Counted from the first letter of the stretch, positions 1 to 6,393 are shown. The stretch: 8,310 nt of DNA from Nitrososphaeraceae archaeon (GCA_021155845.1 JAJNBK010000015.1:1-8310); one strand, 5' to 3'. The notes: generated by a model not told the origin, from the letters alone. Numbers and translations are program-made.

Positions 1-1065
1 GTCCCATTCTGCCTGGGAAATTTCTGTTCGTCGTACTCACACATATTTCATCCTTACCTAACACTCCCATGTGAGCTCCGCAACACGCACCACAAGTTGG
101 CGGCCCAATAACAGCACCTGCTTCCATGAAAATACTAACTAAACCCTCTTGCATGGCCTTCATATAGATCGATTGAGCTGCTGGCAGCACCTCCGTTCTA
201 ACTTTAACTTTCTTTCCTTTAAGCAATTTAGCGGCTAATCGAAGGTCTTCAAGTTTTGCACCTGTGCATGAACCGATGTATGCCTTGTCTATTTCAGTAC
301 CTTGCAATTCTCTTGCGATGCTAATATTTCCAGGCGAAAATGGCTTTGCTACAATAGGTTCTAATTTGTCAATTTCGTAAGTGTATACTTCAGAAAACTC
401 TGCATCAGAATCTCCTAGCATTGCGGAGTAGGAAGAGTCTGTTCTCTCACGGAGAAAAACTGCATTGTATTATAATTTGCACCATCAGTTCCAATATCAC
501 CTATAATCCTTAGTATAATATCTTTAGCCATTATATAGTCAGGTTTTTTCCCTTTCAATTTGAACATTATCGTCTCTGGTATTTTAAACCAGATTTGGCC
601 GTTCATTAGAATATATGCAATATCTGTATGACCTAGACCAGCAGCAAATGATCCCATTGCTCCCGTAGTATTTGTATGGGAATCCCCTCCGACATAGACC
701 TCTCCAGGCAGCACCAGTGCTTCTTCATGTGAAAGAGTATGACAAATGCCGTACTGTCCTAAACCATATTTAAAATGCTTTTTTATTCCAAATTTCTTAC
801 TCCAATTAGAAAGAGCGATGACGTTATCAGCAGAAATTCTGTCAGCAGCAGGAACGAAATGATCTTCTGTTATCCAGACTCGATCCGGATCCCAGATCCG
901 CTCAAGTTTTTTCCCCTTTTTTTCCCATTCATCGAATACCTTGATAACTCCAGGTCCAGAAACGTCATGCAGCATGACCTTATCTATTTTTGCAAAGACT
1001 ACATCGCCCGGTGAGACATGAGACTTTCCAGCCGCTCGAGCAAGTATTTTTTCAGTAATTGTCAT
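1..1065 (-). pseudogene. leuC: 3-isopropylmalate dehydratase large subunit (LeuC/aconitase family), frameshifted and internally deleted, C-terminus beyond window
   Basis: LeuC isomerises 2- and 3-isopropylmalate in leucine synthesis, using a [4Fe-4S] cluster and a LeuD partner. The N-terminal part (ATG at 1065, stop at 415-417) has the family start TEKILAR, the substrate-loop motif GGDSHTNTTGA near residues 126-136, and IIGDIGTDGANYNTMQFF to about residue 204. It then loses the frame and ends after 12 unrelated residues. The C-terminal part is read in another minus frame from about 450 down to 2, open to the window edge, with IGSCTGAKLEDL, PPTCGACCGAHMG and TTNRNFPGRMG. All three cluster cysteines lie in this second part. 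Joining the parts still leaves out some 40-50 residues that the family has between MQF and the segment before GDSDAEF, including the EGRMT-like motif. So this is a deletion plus a frame change, not a single-base slip. A TTG at 1071 is an alternative start. An assembly error is possible; otherwise the gene is probably dead. Confidence 0.82.
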
Positions 1066-1145
1066 ACCCAAAAATTGTTCACTATAGCGATAATTCGTAT
1101 TAAATCACAGATTAATACCTTTTGCATAACGTAAAACACAAAAGT
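1066..1145. promoter_or_regulatory. Divergent promoter region between leuC and the cofE-like gene, with an inverted repeat
   Basis: Eighty bases separate the two divergent starts. GTATTAA at 1097-1103 and its reverse complement TTAATAC at 1112-1118 are separated by 8 bases. Read outward, each arm resembles an archaeal TATA box about 30-35 bases before the start codon on its side, so the repeat may simply be two back-to-back TATA boxes. It could also bind a regulator. No ribosome-binding site is evident before either start. Confidence 0.4.
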
Positions 1146-1922
1146 ATGGGAAAAATATTAGATTTATTGGAAATTCTGCCTTTATCGGTATCATTAAAAA
1201 CACGCAAATTCAATCTTTTTCAAAGCCTCAACTTACCACATTTTAAATTCAGAGATAATGATATTCTTGTAATTTCAAGTAAATATGTTTCGATGAGTGA
1301 AGGTTCTATAAGGAAGCTAGATAGTGTCAAGAAGATAAGCGGGAGAGCAATAGACCTTGCATCTAAATATCATATGAACGCAAAGCTAGTTGAGCTTGTT
1401 ATCCGTGAATCTGATTATATCTTCAAAGGTATACCTGGCTTTTTGCTTGCAATCAGAGATGGAATTATAGCCCCCAATGCAGGAATTGACAAGTCAAATG
1501 TATCTTCAGGATTTGTGATTTTGTATCCTCGCCAAGCTTTTAAAACTGCAGAGAATTTGCGACGAAAGTTCCTGCTAAATCTTGGCATTAAAGTTATGGT
1601 TATTATTGCAGATAGCCGATTAATGCCCACTAGAATTGGTACTACAGGGATTGCTATATCATGTGCGGGTTTTGAACCTGTTGAAGATCAAAGAGGGAAA
1701 ATAGATCTATTTGGAAACATTCTCAAAGTAACTCTTAAGGCAGTCGCAGATAGCCTTGCGACTATCGGAGTCTCAGCAATGGGTGAAAGCAATGAATTAA
1801 TACCTGCGGTAGTTATACGAAATATCAAAGTAATTGCTACAGACAGAAAACTTTCTTGGCATGACATGGCCGTAGATGCGACAGAAGACATTTACATGAG
1901 GGCTGTGCAATATCAAAATTGA
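1146..1922 (+). CDS. cofE: CofE-family protein (coenzyme F420-0:L-glutamate ligase-like)
   Basis: CofE adds L-glutamate to F420-0 in the cytoplasm using GTP and divalent metal, giving polyglutamylated F420. With the ATG at 1146 the protein has 258 residues, close to the usual 250. It shows DILVISSKYVSMSEG from about residue 39, PNAGIDKSNV near 110-119 (the Asp is a metal ligand in the family), IIADSR at 153-158, RGKIDLFG at 183-190, VADSLA at 200-205 and MGESNELIPAVVIR at 212-225. The usual TDTxGR stretch is replaced by ADSRLMPTRIGTTG, a variant that I associate with CofE-like paralogues as well as true ligases, so F420 specificity is likely but not assured. A TTG at 1122 would add eight residues (MHNVKHKS) that do not look family-like, so ATG was preferred. 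It is divergent from leuC, with no other F420 gene in view. Confidence 0.8.
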   Translation: MGKILDLLEILPLSVSLKTRKFNLFQSLNLPHFKFRDNDILVISSKYVSMSEGSIRKLDSVKKISGRAIDLASKYHMNAKLVELVIRESDYIFKGIPGFLLAIRDGIIAPNAGIDKSNVSSGFVILYPRQAFKTAENLRRKFLLNLGIKVMVIIADSRLMPTRIGTTGIAISCAGFEPVEDQRGKIDLFGNILKVTLKAVADSLATIGVSAMGESNELIPAVVIRNIKVIATDRKLSWHDMAVDATEDIYMRAVQYQN

Positions 1923-1961
1923 TTTTCCTAATATAACAGAATTAATTATTTAGACATAGAG

Positions 1962-1970
1962 TTTTAATAA
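1962..1970 (+). promoter_or_regulatory. Putative TATA box for the gene at 2001
   Basis: TTTTAATAA is centred about 35 bases before the ATG at 2001. That spacing suits an archaeal promoter giving a transcript with a very short leader. No Shine-Dalgarno sequence precedes the start codon. Confidence 0.35.
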
Positions 1971-2000
1971 CGCGGTATATTGAAAAAGACTGCCTGATAT

Positions 2001-2570
2001 ATGTCTGAGTTCTTAACTAGCTATCCTAGGCACATAAGCGTTGTAAAAGGATTACATGATTTTATACTTCATGAAGAAATTGAATTAGACCATTTAAGTT
2101 TAATGGTAAAGATAAAGAAAGATGAAATAATTAAAGCTCTTATTACAGAGGGATTTCGACGAGTCAAATTTGAGAACAAAAAGCCAATGCAAATTGGTAG
2201 TGGTTTTACAAAAAGACTCTGTAAGCCATGGGAAATGCATGTCAGATTGTTGGATTTGCAACAAGGTTTAATTGCCATACAAGCGGAGGTAGAGATTTCA
2301 CGTAAATACATACAACATATCAGATCGGTAAGAGCTCCAGTGATATATGAAATAGAATCTATATTGACCAAACATAGTATAGAATATAAAATATGGAACG
2401 CAAAAGTGAGAGATTATATATCTAACATAATCGATAATCACCAGATAAAACTCAGTGCTCCTACATTACCGGCTATGCCATGGAAACCTATGATGGGTTT
2501 TGGAATAAGTTTGGCTATAATTTATGCATTAAAATTTGCTGGAATTATTAAAAATACACAGCTTCTATGA
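2001..2570 (+). CDS. Hypothetical protein with a C-terminal membrane anchor
   Basis: I do not recognise this 189-residue protein. Residues 1-160 are mixed charged and hydrophobic, without cysteine motifs (a single Cys at 74) or a signal peptide. Residues 35-55 (MVKIKKDEIIKALITEGFRR) could form a helix-turn-helix-like helical pair. A Pro-rich hinge (SAPTLPAMPWKP, about 152-163) leads to one hydrophobic segment at about 164-182, followed by a short polar tail. The layout is that of a tail-anchored protein with its main domain in the cytoplasm. The ATG follows a TATA-like box by about 30 bases. The reading frame is intact, with codon use like the neighbours. The function is unknown; a thaumarchaeal lineage-specific family is a reasonable guess only. 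Confidence 0.75.
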   Translation: MSEFLTSYPRHISVVKGLHDFILHEEIELDHLSLMVKIKKDEIIKALITEGFRRVKFENKKPMQIGSGFTKRLCKPWEMHVRLLDLQQGLIAIQAEVEISRKYIQHIRSVRAPVIYEIESILTKHSIEYKIWNAKVRDYISNIIDNHQIKLSAPTLPAMPWKPMMGFGISLAIIYALKFAGIIKNTQLL

Positions 2571-2710
2571 ACGTTGCAATAGTTAAGGCCATAGCATTAT
2601 TAGGAGTTGGAAATACATCTCGGGAATATCTCTAAAAGAAGATAGGTTCTATAATATTTGTATTAGTATTGTGATTCGACATTTAAATTTTCTTAATTAA
2701 CCTAAAATCA

Positions 2711-2752
2711 GTAGCAATAACTTGATTTTTAATGAAGAATTACTATTGCTAC
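2711..2752. repeat. Inverted repeat, 9-base perfect arms
   Basis: GTAGCAATA (2711-2719) and TATTGCTAC (2744-2752) are perfect reverse complements around a 24-base AT-rich spacer. There is no oligo-T run after it to suggest a terminator, and no flanking element ends were seen. Its role is unknown. Confidence 0.6.
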
Positions 2753-2833
2753 AATACGAAAACTTTATTCCTAGAACTGAAGGTCTTATCATTGTACGGA
2801 TGTTGGATGAAATATTTCGTATATGTATCAGTT

Positions 2834-2867
2834 CAAAGTGACTGCAGTAACTGCAAAGTGACTGCAG
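2834..2867. repeat. Tandem duplication, 14-base identical copies at 20-base period
   Basis: CAAAGTGACTGCAG occurs at 2834-2847 and again at 2854-2867, separated by TAACTG. The period of 20 is not a multiple of three, so if the surrounding sequence was once coding, this duplication would have shifted the frame. Confidence 0.85.
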
Positions 2868-3703
2868 GCGAGACTGTGAAGTAGATTCCACAGGAGAAAC
2901 CTATAAAAAGAGGAAACAACAATTGGAAGCCCTCATTGCACTTAATCATCGACAAGATATTGGAACTTAAAGAAACTATGGCGATAAAGCATAGCTGAAT
3001 AGGAAAAACCGATAGTAGATGGTCTCAATCTATTACTACTTCACAGAATTTGTTGCTGATAGGATCATGATGAATTTGGAAAATAACTATCATAATTTGT
3101 AACATAAGATATCCTAACACTTTTTCATTACTACATAATAAAAAGAAGAAGAGGAGGAAGAAGAAGAGATACATCCAAAAAAAGAGATCCTTTAGACGAA
3201 ATTCTCGGCAATGCGCACCATATAATTCAAAACTTGAAGTAAATTACTGGAAATAAGAAAATCTCTTTAGTCAGATTCAGTATACTCAAGAACGATCAAT
3301 TATAGAAGGCAATATACCGTTTAGAGTATCCTGTCGCCATAAATTCATATAACGACAAATTTTGACATTTCACAACAAAATAGTATATAGTTGTGATTAA
3401 CAATGACCTATAGGATTGAGCCTATGATTGTGATAGACGTTTAACAAACAAGTATGAACCAATATCAATATTTGACCTCATAGAAATGGAGTCACTAAAC
3501 AGAGTTAACCATATATTGCTCCTGAAAGTACTAGGAATGTACAATATCTAGAAGAACAACATCTCATATTTATTTTAAATATGATACAGAACCTGCATTA
3601 TGACTTAATTCTTATCAATAAATGGTTAATCTGAATTAACGTACAACCACTACGCGAAGGAATTAAAACTCAAGGATAATATCCCAGACCGCATTATACA
3701 ATA

Positions 3704-4297
3704 CTACATATATTGAAGTACCCAACCTTCAGGCAAAAGTTTGTGCTTGATTTTCTCATCTCCAACTGCAGTTGCATATCTCCAAACTTCTATCTTTTCG
3801 TCAACAAAAAATTCTGCCTCTATCTTGGTTAAGGCTTCGATTTCATCTCGTAGTGTATCTCTGTCATAAGGTGAAGAGAATTTTTGATAGAATTGACATT
3901 TACCATCTAATTCAACAGTTTTATCCTTGGCTTGGAGCACAGGATAAGCATGGCATGCTAATGGACGCTCTTCATATATTTTACATTTAAATCCGCCATG
4001 AGGTGACTTTTGTGGGTTATCAATTTCTAGAAAAGGACAAAGGTTCCCATCAGCATTCTTACCCATCATTTGATAAGCGAGTATTCTTTTTGGACCATCA
4101 CCTTTACGATTCTTGCCAATTCCCAATCTTGGAAGTATCTTAACCTCTATACCTGTAATTTTTATTTGATCCTTAATTTTAGATCTCTCTTTGGGAAGAA
4201 TCAAAACCCCTGTCTTACCATATTCTATAGAGGGATAGTATTCCCGATAAATACAACAATCTGAGCAAGCCTCAATACAACTAAACTTTCTAAGCAT
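3704..4297 (-). CDS. YkgJ-family cysteine-cluster protein (putative Zn/Fe-binding)
   Basis: This 197-residue protein starts with the signature CxxxCxxCC (Cys 7, 11, 14, 15) of the YkgJ/UPF0153 family, thought to bind zinc or iron, possibly as an Fe-S-like cluster. Further cysteines follow in the family pattern: NLCPF (87), FKCKIYEERPLACHAYPV (105 and 115; compare the usual C.IYe.RP..CR.FP) and GKCQF (134). The charged C-terminal 50 residues (about 148-197) lack cysteines and are probably helical. It has no signal peptide or membrane segment. The ATG at 4297 overlaps the end of the upstream gene by 8 bases (ATGCTTAG), implying translational coupling; a GTG at 4306 is an alternative start, also inside that overlap. 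The family's substrate or partner is not established, so no specific activity is claimed. Confidence 0.85.
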   Translation of the reverse strand: MLRKFSCIEACSDCCIYREYYPSIEYGKTGVLILPKERSKIKDQIKITGIEVKILPRLGIGKNRKGDGPKRILAYQMMGKNADGNLCPFLEIDNPQKSPHGGFKCKIYEERPLACHAYPVLQAKDKTVELDGKCQFYQKFSSPYDRDTLRDEIEALTKIEAEFFVDEKIEVWRYATAVGDEKIKHKLLPEGWVLQYM

Positions 4298-4841
4298 TCG
4301 GACCACTCATTGATTGAATACATTTCCTCACTATGCTATCTGATGGCAGATCGAAATAATTCAAAAATTTTATATCAAAAATAGATTTTGATCTTTTTAA
4401 TAATTCGAGACCAAATTTATTATCTGTCATCTCTTTATTTTTGTTTTCTTTATAAATGGCAAAACGCAACAGAACTTGCTTTTCATAGCCGTGCTTGAAT
4501 CTCTTATAATTTTCTGATATATGAAAATGCTTTACGAAACCGGTATTATCGCCTTTATATTTGGAACCGCCGTAAAGAATAAACCAATACTTGTCATTGT
4601 ATTCAACAAACCTAAGCTTTATTTCGTCATCAGGCCACCATTCTATTGTTTTCTTCCATAGTTTAAATGCATACCTTTTGTCCTTGAATAGCGGTAAAAC
4701 ATTCATGTATATGTCATGATAACGATATCCTACGCCGACAAAGTTATTGAACCAAAATATAGGCTGTTTTATTTCATCTGGATTTGAAGAAAATATTATA
4801 TCATCGCTCAATTTTCGATTTATTCCTAGCACGAAGAACAT
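4290..4841 (-). CDS. Hypothetical protein coupled to the YkgJ-family gene
   Basis: I do not recognise this 183-residue protein. It is basic and unusually rich in aromatic residues, with clusters such as PIFWFNNFVGVGYRYHD near 27-43, KKTIEWWPDDE near 63-73 and YNDKYWFILYGG near 81-92. It has a single Cys, in the C-terminal SIVRKCIQSM, and no signal peptide or clear membrane span. The mix of short beta-like aromatic stretches and a charged C-terminal half suggests a small soluble, possibly ligand- or nucleic-acid-binding fold, but that is a guess. Its stop lies inside the start region of the downstream cysteine-cluster gene, so the two are almost certainly co-transcribed. A CTATAG-like sequence on the minus strand near 4880 may be its promoter element. 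Confidence 0.75.
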   Translation of the reverse strand: MFFVLGINRKLSDDIIFSSNPDEIKQPIFWFNNFVGVGYRYHDIYMNVLPLFKDKRYAFKLWKKTIEWWPDDEIKLRFVEYNDKYWFILYGGSKYKGDNTGFVKHFHISENYKRFKHGYEKQVLLRFAIYKENKNKEMTDNKFGLELLKRSKSIFDIKFLNYFDLPSDSIVRKCIQSMSGPNA

Positions 4842-5225
4842 AATATGATTATAAAGATGTTACCTATTTCTAAGAAAACTATAGGTGAATCAAATATTAA
4901 TCCATAGTATCATTCCTGTAATATTTGACTTATCACATAATTAATATATCCTCATTTTTTTATTTTATGCTCTTCTTATTTCAAAAACAAACTCTTGTAG
5001 GGAATGACTTTGCTTATAGTTCTTTTAGAGGAAAAGTTAAAAATATTTTTTGCATTCTGACAACAGCAACAATTTGTACTTTTTATAAATGGATATGTAA
5101 TTGGCTCAGAGGGATAACCATTATCTAATCATTTATTTCATTTATGCTCATTCTCTTCATCGCCACTAATAGTGGAAAATTATTTGTATTAAATTTTATA
5201 CTACATTCATTTAATTCTTCATCTT
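4842..5225. other. Intergenic stretch with a Cys-rich open-frame fragment on the minus strand
   Basis: No complete gene is supported. On the minus strand a 50-codon open run (5128 down to 4976) encodes a CCCC cluster in the context STNCCCCQNA but has no ATG, GTG or TTG near its beginning. An opposite plus-strand run at 4925-5128 starts only at TTG and looks like a shadow. A small near-palindrome, CCACTA-A-TAGTGG, lies at 5163-5175. Upstream promoter sequence for the minus-strand pair starting at 4841 should lie in its left end. Confidence 0.4.
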
Positions 5226-5399
5226 CTAAGCTTCCTTTTCTATCGCTTCTATATGGCATTCGTGTCCTCGATGCTCTTTGTCTAGCATCATGGCTTCTTC
5301 ATTCGATATAGGGAATTTTTCTTGATTAAGATATGATTCTCCTTCCTTTTCTAAAATAACTTTCTTACAAATATCACAGATTAGCTGCAATATTATCAT
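5226..5399 (-). CDS. Small Cys/His protein, zinc-finger-like
   Basis: This gene encodes 57 residues. The N-terminus has a CxxC knuckle, LICDICKK (Cys 8 and 11), and the second half has KEHRGHECH (His 43, His 46, Cys 48, His 49), together enough ligands for one zinc site of a C2H2 or treble-clef kind. The residues between are charged and contain no other Cys or His. It ends in an acidic, probably helical tail. The start is ATG at 5399, 45 bases downstream of the stop of the HNH-like gene on the same strand, so the pair may be one transcription unit. Small single-finger proteins of this sort are frequent in archaea and usually uncharacterised. DNA, RNA or protein binding are all possible. Confidence 0.65.
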   Translation of the reverse strand: MIILQLICDICKKVILEKEGESYLNQEKFPISNEEAMMLDKEHRGHECHIEAIEKEA

Positions 5400-5443
5400 T
5401 TTTATAAGAACATTAGATGTAACACTATATATAGATCATTCTC

Positions 5444-5746
5444 TTACTTTCCGAATATCGCTTCAAGGGAATTACGCATTTTTCCAAACATGCCTTTTCG
5501 ATTTTCCTTTTCTTCTACTGATTTGAAGCATTGTTGGCAAAGGGCGCGTAAATTCACGGGTCGGTTATCCTTTAATGATCCATTAATATGCTCGAAATGA
5601 GGCTGTATATCACTTCTGAATTTTGCTGAACATTTCTGACATCGATGATGTGACCTTTCTAAGACTGTCTGCTTTATACTAAGAGTTAGATGTTCATATT
5701 TACGTTTATTAACACTATTGCTCGGATCTCCTCCAAAAAATGACAT
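5444..5746 (-). CDS. HNH-endonuclease-like zinc protein, final His replaced
   Basis: This 100-residue protein has the layout of a compact HNH domain: HRCQKCSAKF (Cys 36 and 39), PHFEHINGS (His 50 and 53), then DNRPVNLRALCQQCF (Asn 65, Cys 70 and 73). The two CxxC pairs would hold a structural zinc. His 53 matches the first catalytic His and Asn 65 the middle Asn, but the last position, usually His (CxxCH), is Phe 74. Cleavage may therefore be weakened or lost, leaving a DNA-binding or structural role. The C-terminal 25 residues are basic (KENRKGMFGKMRNSLEAIFGK). The ATG at 5746 has no Shine-Dalgarno site. A GGAGGAG run lies inside codons 5-7 and is coding, not a ribosome site. It lies upstream of the 57-residue zinc-type gene on the same strand. 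Confidence 0.78.
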   Translation of the reverse strand: MSFFGGDPSNSVNKRKYEHLTLSIKQTVLERSHHRCQKCSAKFRSDIQPHFEHINGSLKDNRPVNLRALCQQCFKSVEEKENRKGMFGKMRNSLEAIFGK

Positions 5747-5944
5747 ATTGACAGATTAATGTTTCTCAAACTTATTTCTTGCGGAACATTATTTCATATA
5801 GAATAAGAAATTTCTAGACAACAAATAATTTAGCTAAAATTTATGTTAGTATCTTTTTATAAAACCACAAGCACAAGCAAATCCTATTATTCTTCTTTTC
5901 GAATCGCGGTAAATGTTCATGTTTCAGTATGAAATCGCAAAGCA

Positions 5945-5954
5945 CTTAAATTAT
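5945..5954 (+). promoter_or_regulatory. Putative TATA box of the tRNA-Ala gene
   Basis: CTTAAATTAT is centred about 26 bases before the first tRNA base, which is the normal archaeal spacing. The purine-rich GCAAAGCA just upstream may be the TFB recognition element. Confidence 0.5.
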
Positions 5955-5975
5955 CAACGATTAGGCATATCCTGA

Positions 5976-6076
5976 GGGCCGGTAGTTTAGTCCGGTAGAA
6001 TACCTGCCTTGCATGCTATGACAATGTCAGGCAAAGGAAACGTAGGTGGTCGTGGGTTCGAATCCCACCCGGTCCA
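5976..6076 (+). tRNA. tRNA-Ala(UGC) with a 27-base intron in the anticodon loop
   Basis: The acceptor stem GGGCCGG (5976-5982) pairs with CCGGTCC (6069-6075), and A6076 is the discriminator. The third pair is G:U (5978 with 6073), the G3:U70 identity element of tRNA-Ala. The D stem pairs GTTT (5985-5988) with GAAT (5998-6001). The anticodon stem pairs CCTGC (6003-6007) with GTAGG (6042-6046). The T arm is GTGGG-TTCGAAT-CCCAC (6052-6068). The anticodon TGC is 6010-6012. The anticodon loop carries 27 extra bases: 6014-6040 for the canonical site after position 37, or 6015-6041 if cut one base later. The intron can fold back (TTGC 6009-6012 with GCAA 6031-6034, and an inner GAC/GTC stem), but the bulge-helix-bulge is imperfect, so the exact splice sites are uncertain. 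CCA is not encoded. Confidence 0.93.
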
Positions 6077-6094
6077 TTATTATTATTTATCTTT
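6077..6094 (+). terminator. T-rich terminator after the tRNA
   Basis: The tRNA is followed at once by TTATTATTATTTATCTTT, with no hairpin. Short T-rich tracts on the non-template strand are the usual archaeal termination signal. Confidence 0.45.
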
Positions 6095-6360
6095 AATCAT
6101 TTACTGTCTATACTCTATTTATATCCATATTTTTAAAGATCGTTACTGACTTAACCGATGTAACTAAAAAATATTAAAAGATAGAAACTCGAAGAGCTTA
6201 TGAGGATTATAAAAATTAATCTCTTAACACAACAACATCTATTTTGAATTAGTATGCGTGTTTTTATATAGGATAGAGAATATAACAGAAAATAACTTAG
6301 AATTAGGCAAGAAAATTATCTATAACTTCTTTTTGCAAAGGCACTTTGATTCTTGAACAA
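6095..6360. other. AT-rich intergenic sequence
   Basis: Nothing convincing was found here: there is no open frame of useful length with a start, no RNA fold that I recognise, and no repeat. It separates the tRNA unit from the sulfurtransferase promoter. Confidence 0.5.
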
Positions 6361-6393
6361 ATATTTTAAGTACTAGATAAATCTAGTACGTGT
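6361..6393 (+). promoter_or_regulatory. Promoter with a perfect palindromic operator candidate before the sulfurtransferase gene
   Basis: A TATA-like ATATTTTAA (6361-6369) lies 25-33 bases before the ATG at 6394, which predicts a leaderless or nearly leaderless transcript. Directly after it, GTACTAGAT (6370-6378) and ATCTAGTAC (6381-6389) form a perfect inverted repeat around AA. The palindrome fills the space between the TATA box and the expected start of transcription. A dimeric regulator bound there would block polymerase, so it is a good repressor operator candidate. As RNA the arms could not form a normal hairpin with a two-base loop, which favours a DNA-level site. Confidence 0.6.

Larger units (their letters stand above)
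2571..3703. other. Long stretch without an intact gene; possible decayed coding sequence
   Basis: No open frame here has both a credible start and a length beyond about 45 codons. Some segments read as protein-like on the plus strand: 2701-2838, 2856-2966, and a single frame from 3183 to 3548 interrupted by stops at 3240, 3303, 3363, 3384 and three more, with a clean 43-codon run at 3420-3548. Just before it, 3140-3169 is an unbroken purine tract encoding eight consecutive Glu codons (3145-3168), followed by a run of seven A (3177-3183). One more base in that run would join the Glu tract to the downstream frame. Stop density is about what AT-rich random DNA gives, and other frames look similarly protein-like in places, so a relic gene is possible but unproven. 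No RNA gene was recognised. Confidence 0.35.

Noticed and set aside
2567..2635. A 22-codon frame starting in an ATGA overlap with the stop of the membrane-anchored protein
   Set aside because: The overlap is suggestive, but 22 residues (MNVAIVKAIALL...) without a recognisable feature are too little to call a gene.
2697..2891. Minus-strand 64-residue Ser-rich frame
   Set aside because: There is no recognisable motif, it contains the tandem duplication, and its residues look like a shadow of AT-rich sequence.
3066..3072. ATGATGA, a match to the C box of archaeal C/D box guide RNAs
   Set aside because: No CTGA D box follows at a suitable distance and no C'/D' pair was found.
4925..5128. Plus-strand 67-residue frame with hydrophobic start
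   Set aside because: It begins at TTG, has no promoter-like box at the right spacing, and its composition is that of AT-rich non-coding sequence.
5163..5175. Near-palindrome CCACTA-A-TAGTGG as a possible terminator of the small zinc-type gene
   Set aside because: It is too short, and no T run follows it on the minus strand.
5721..5736. GGAGGAG on the minus strand as a Shine-Dalgarno site
   Set aside because: It lies inside codons 5-7 of the HNH-like gene and no in-frame start follows it at a useful distance.
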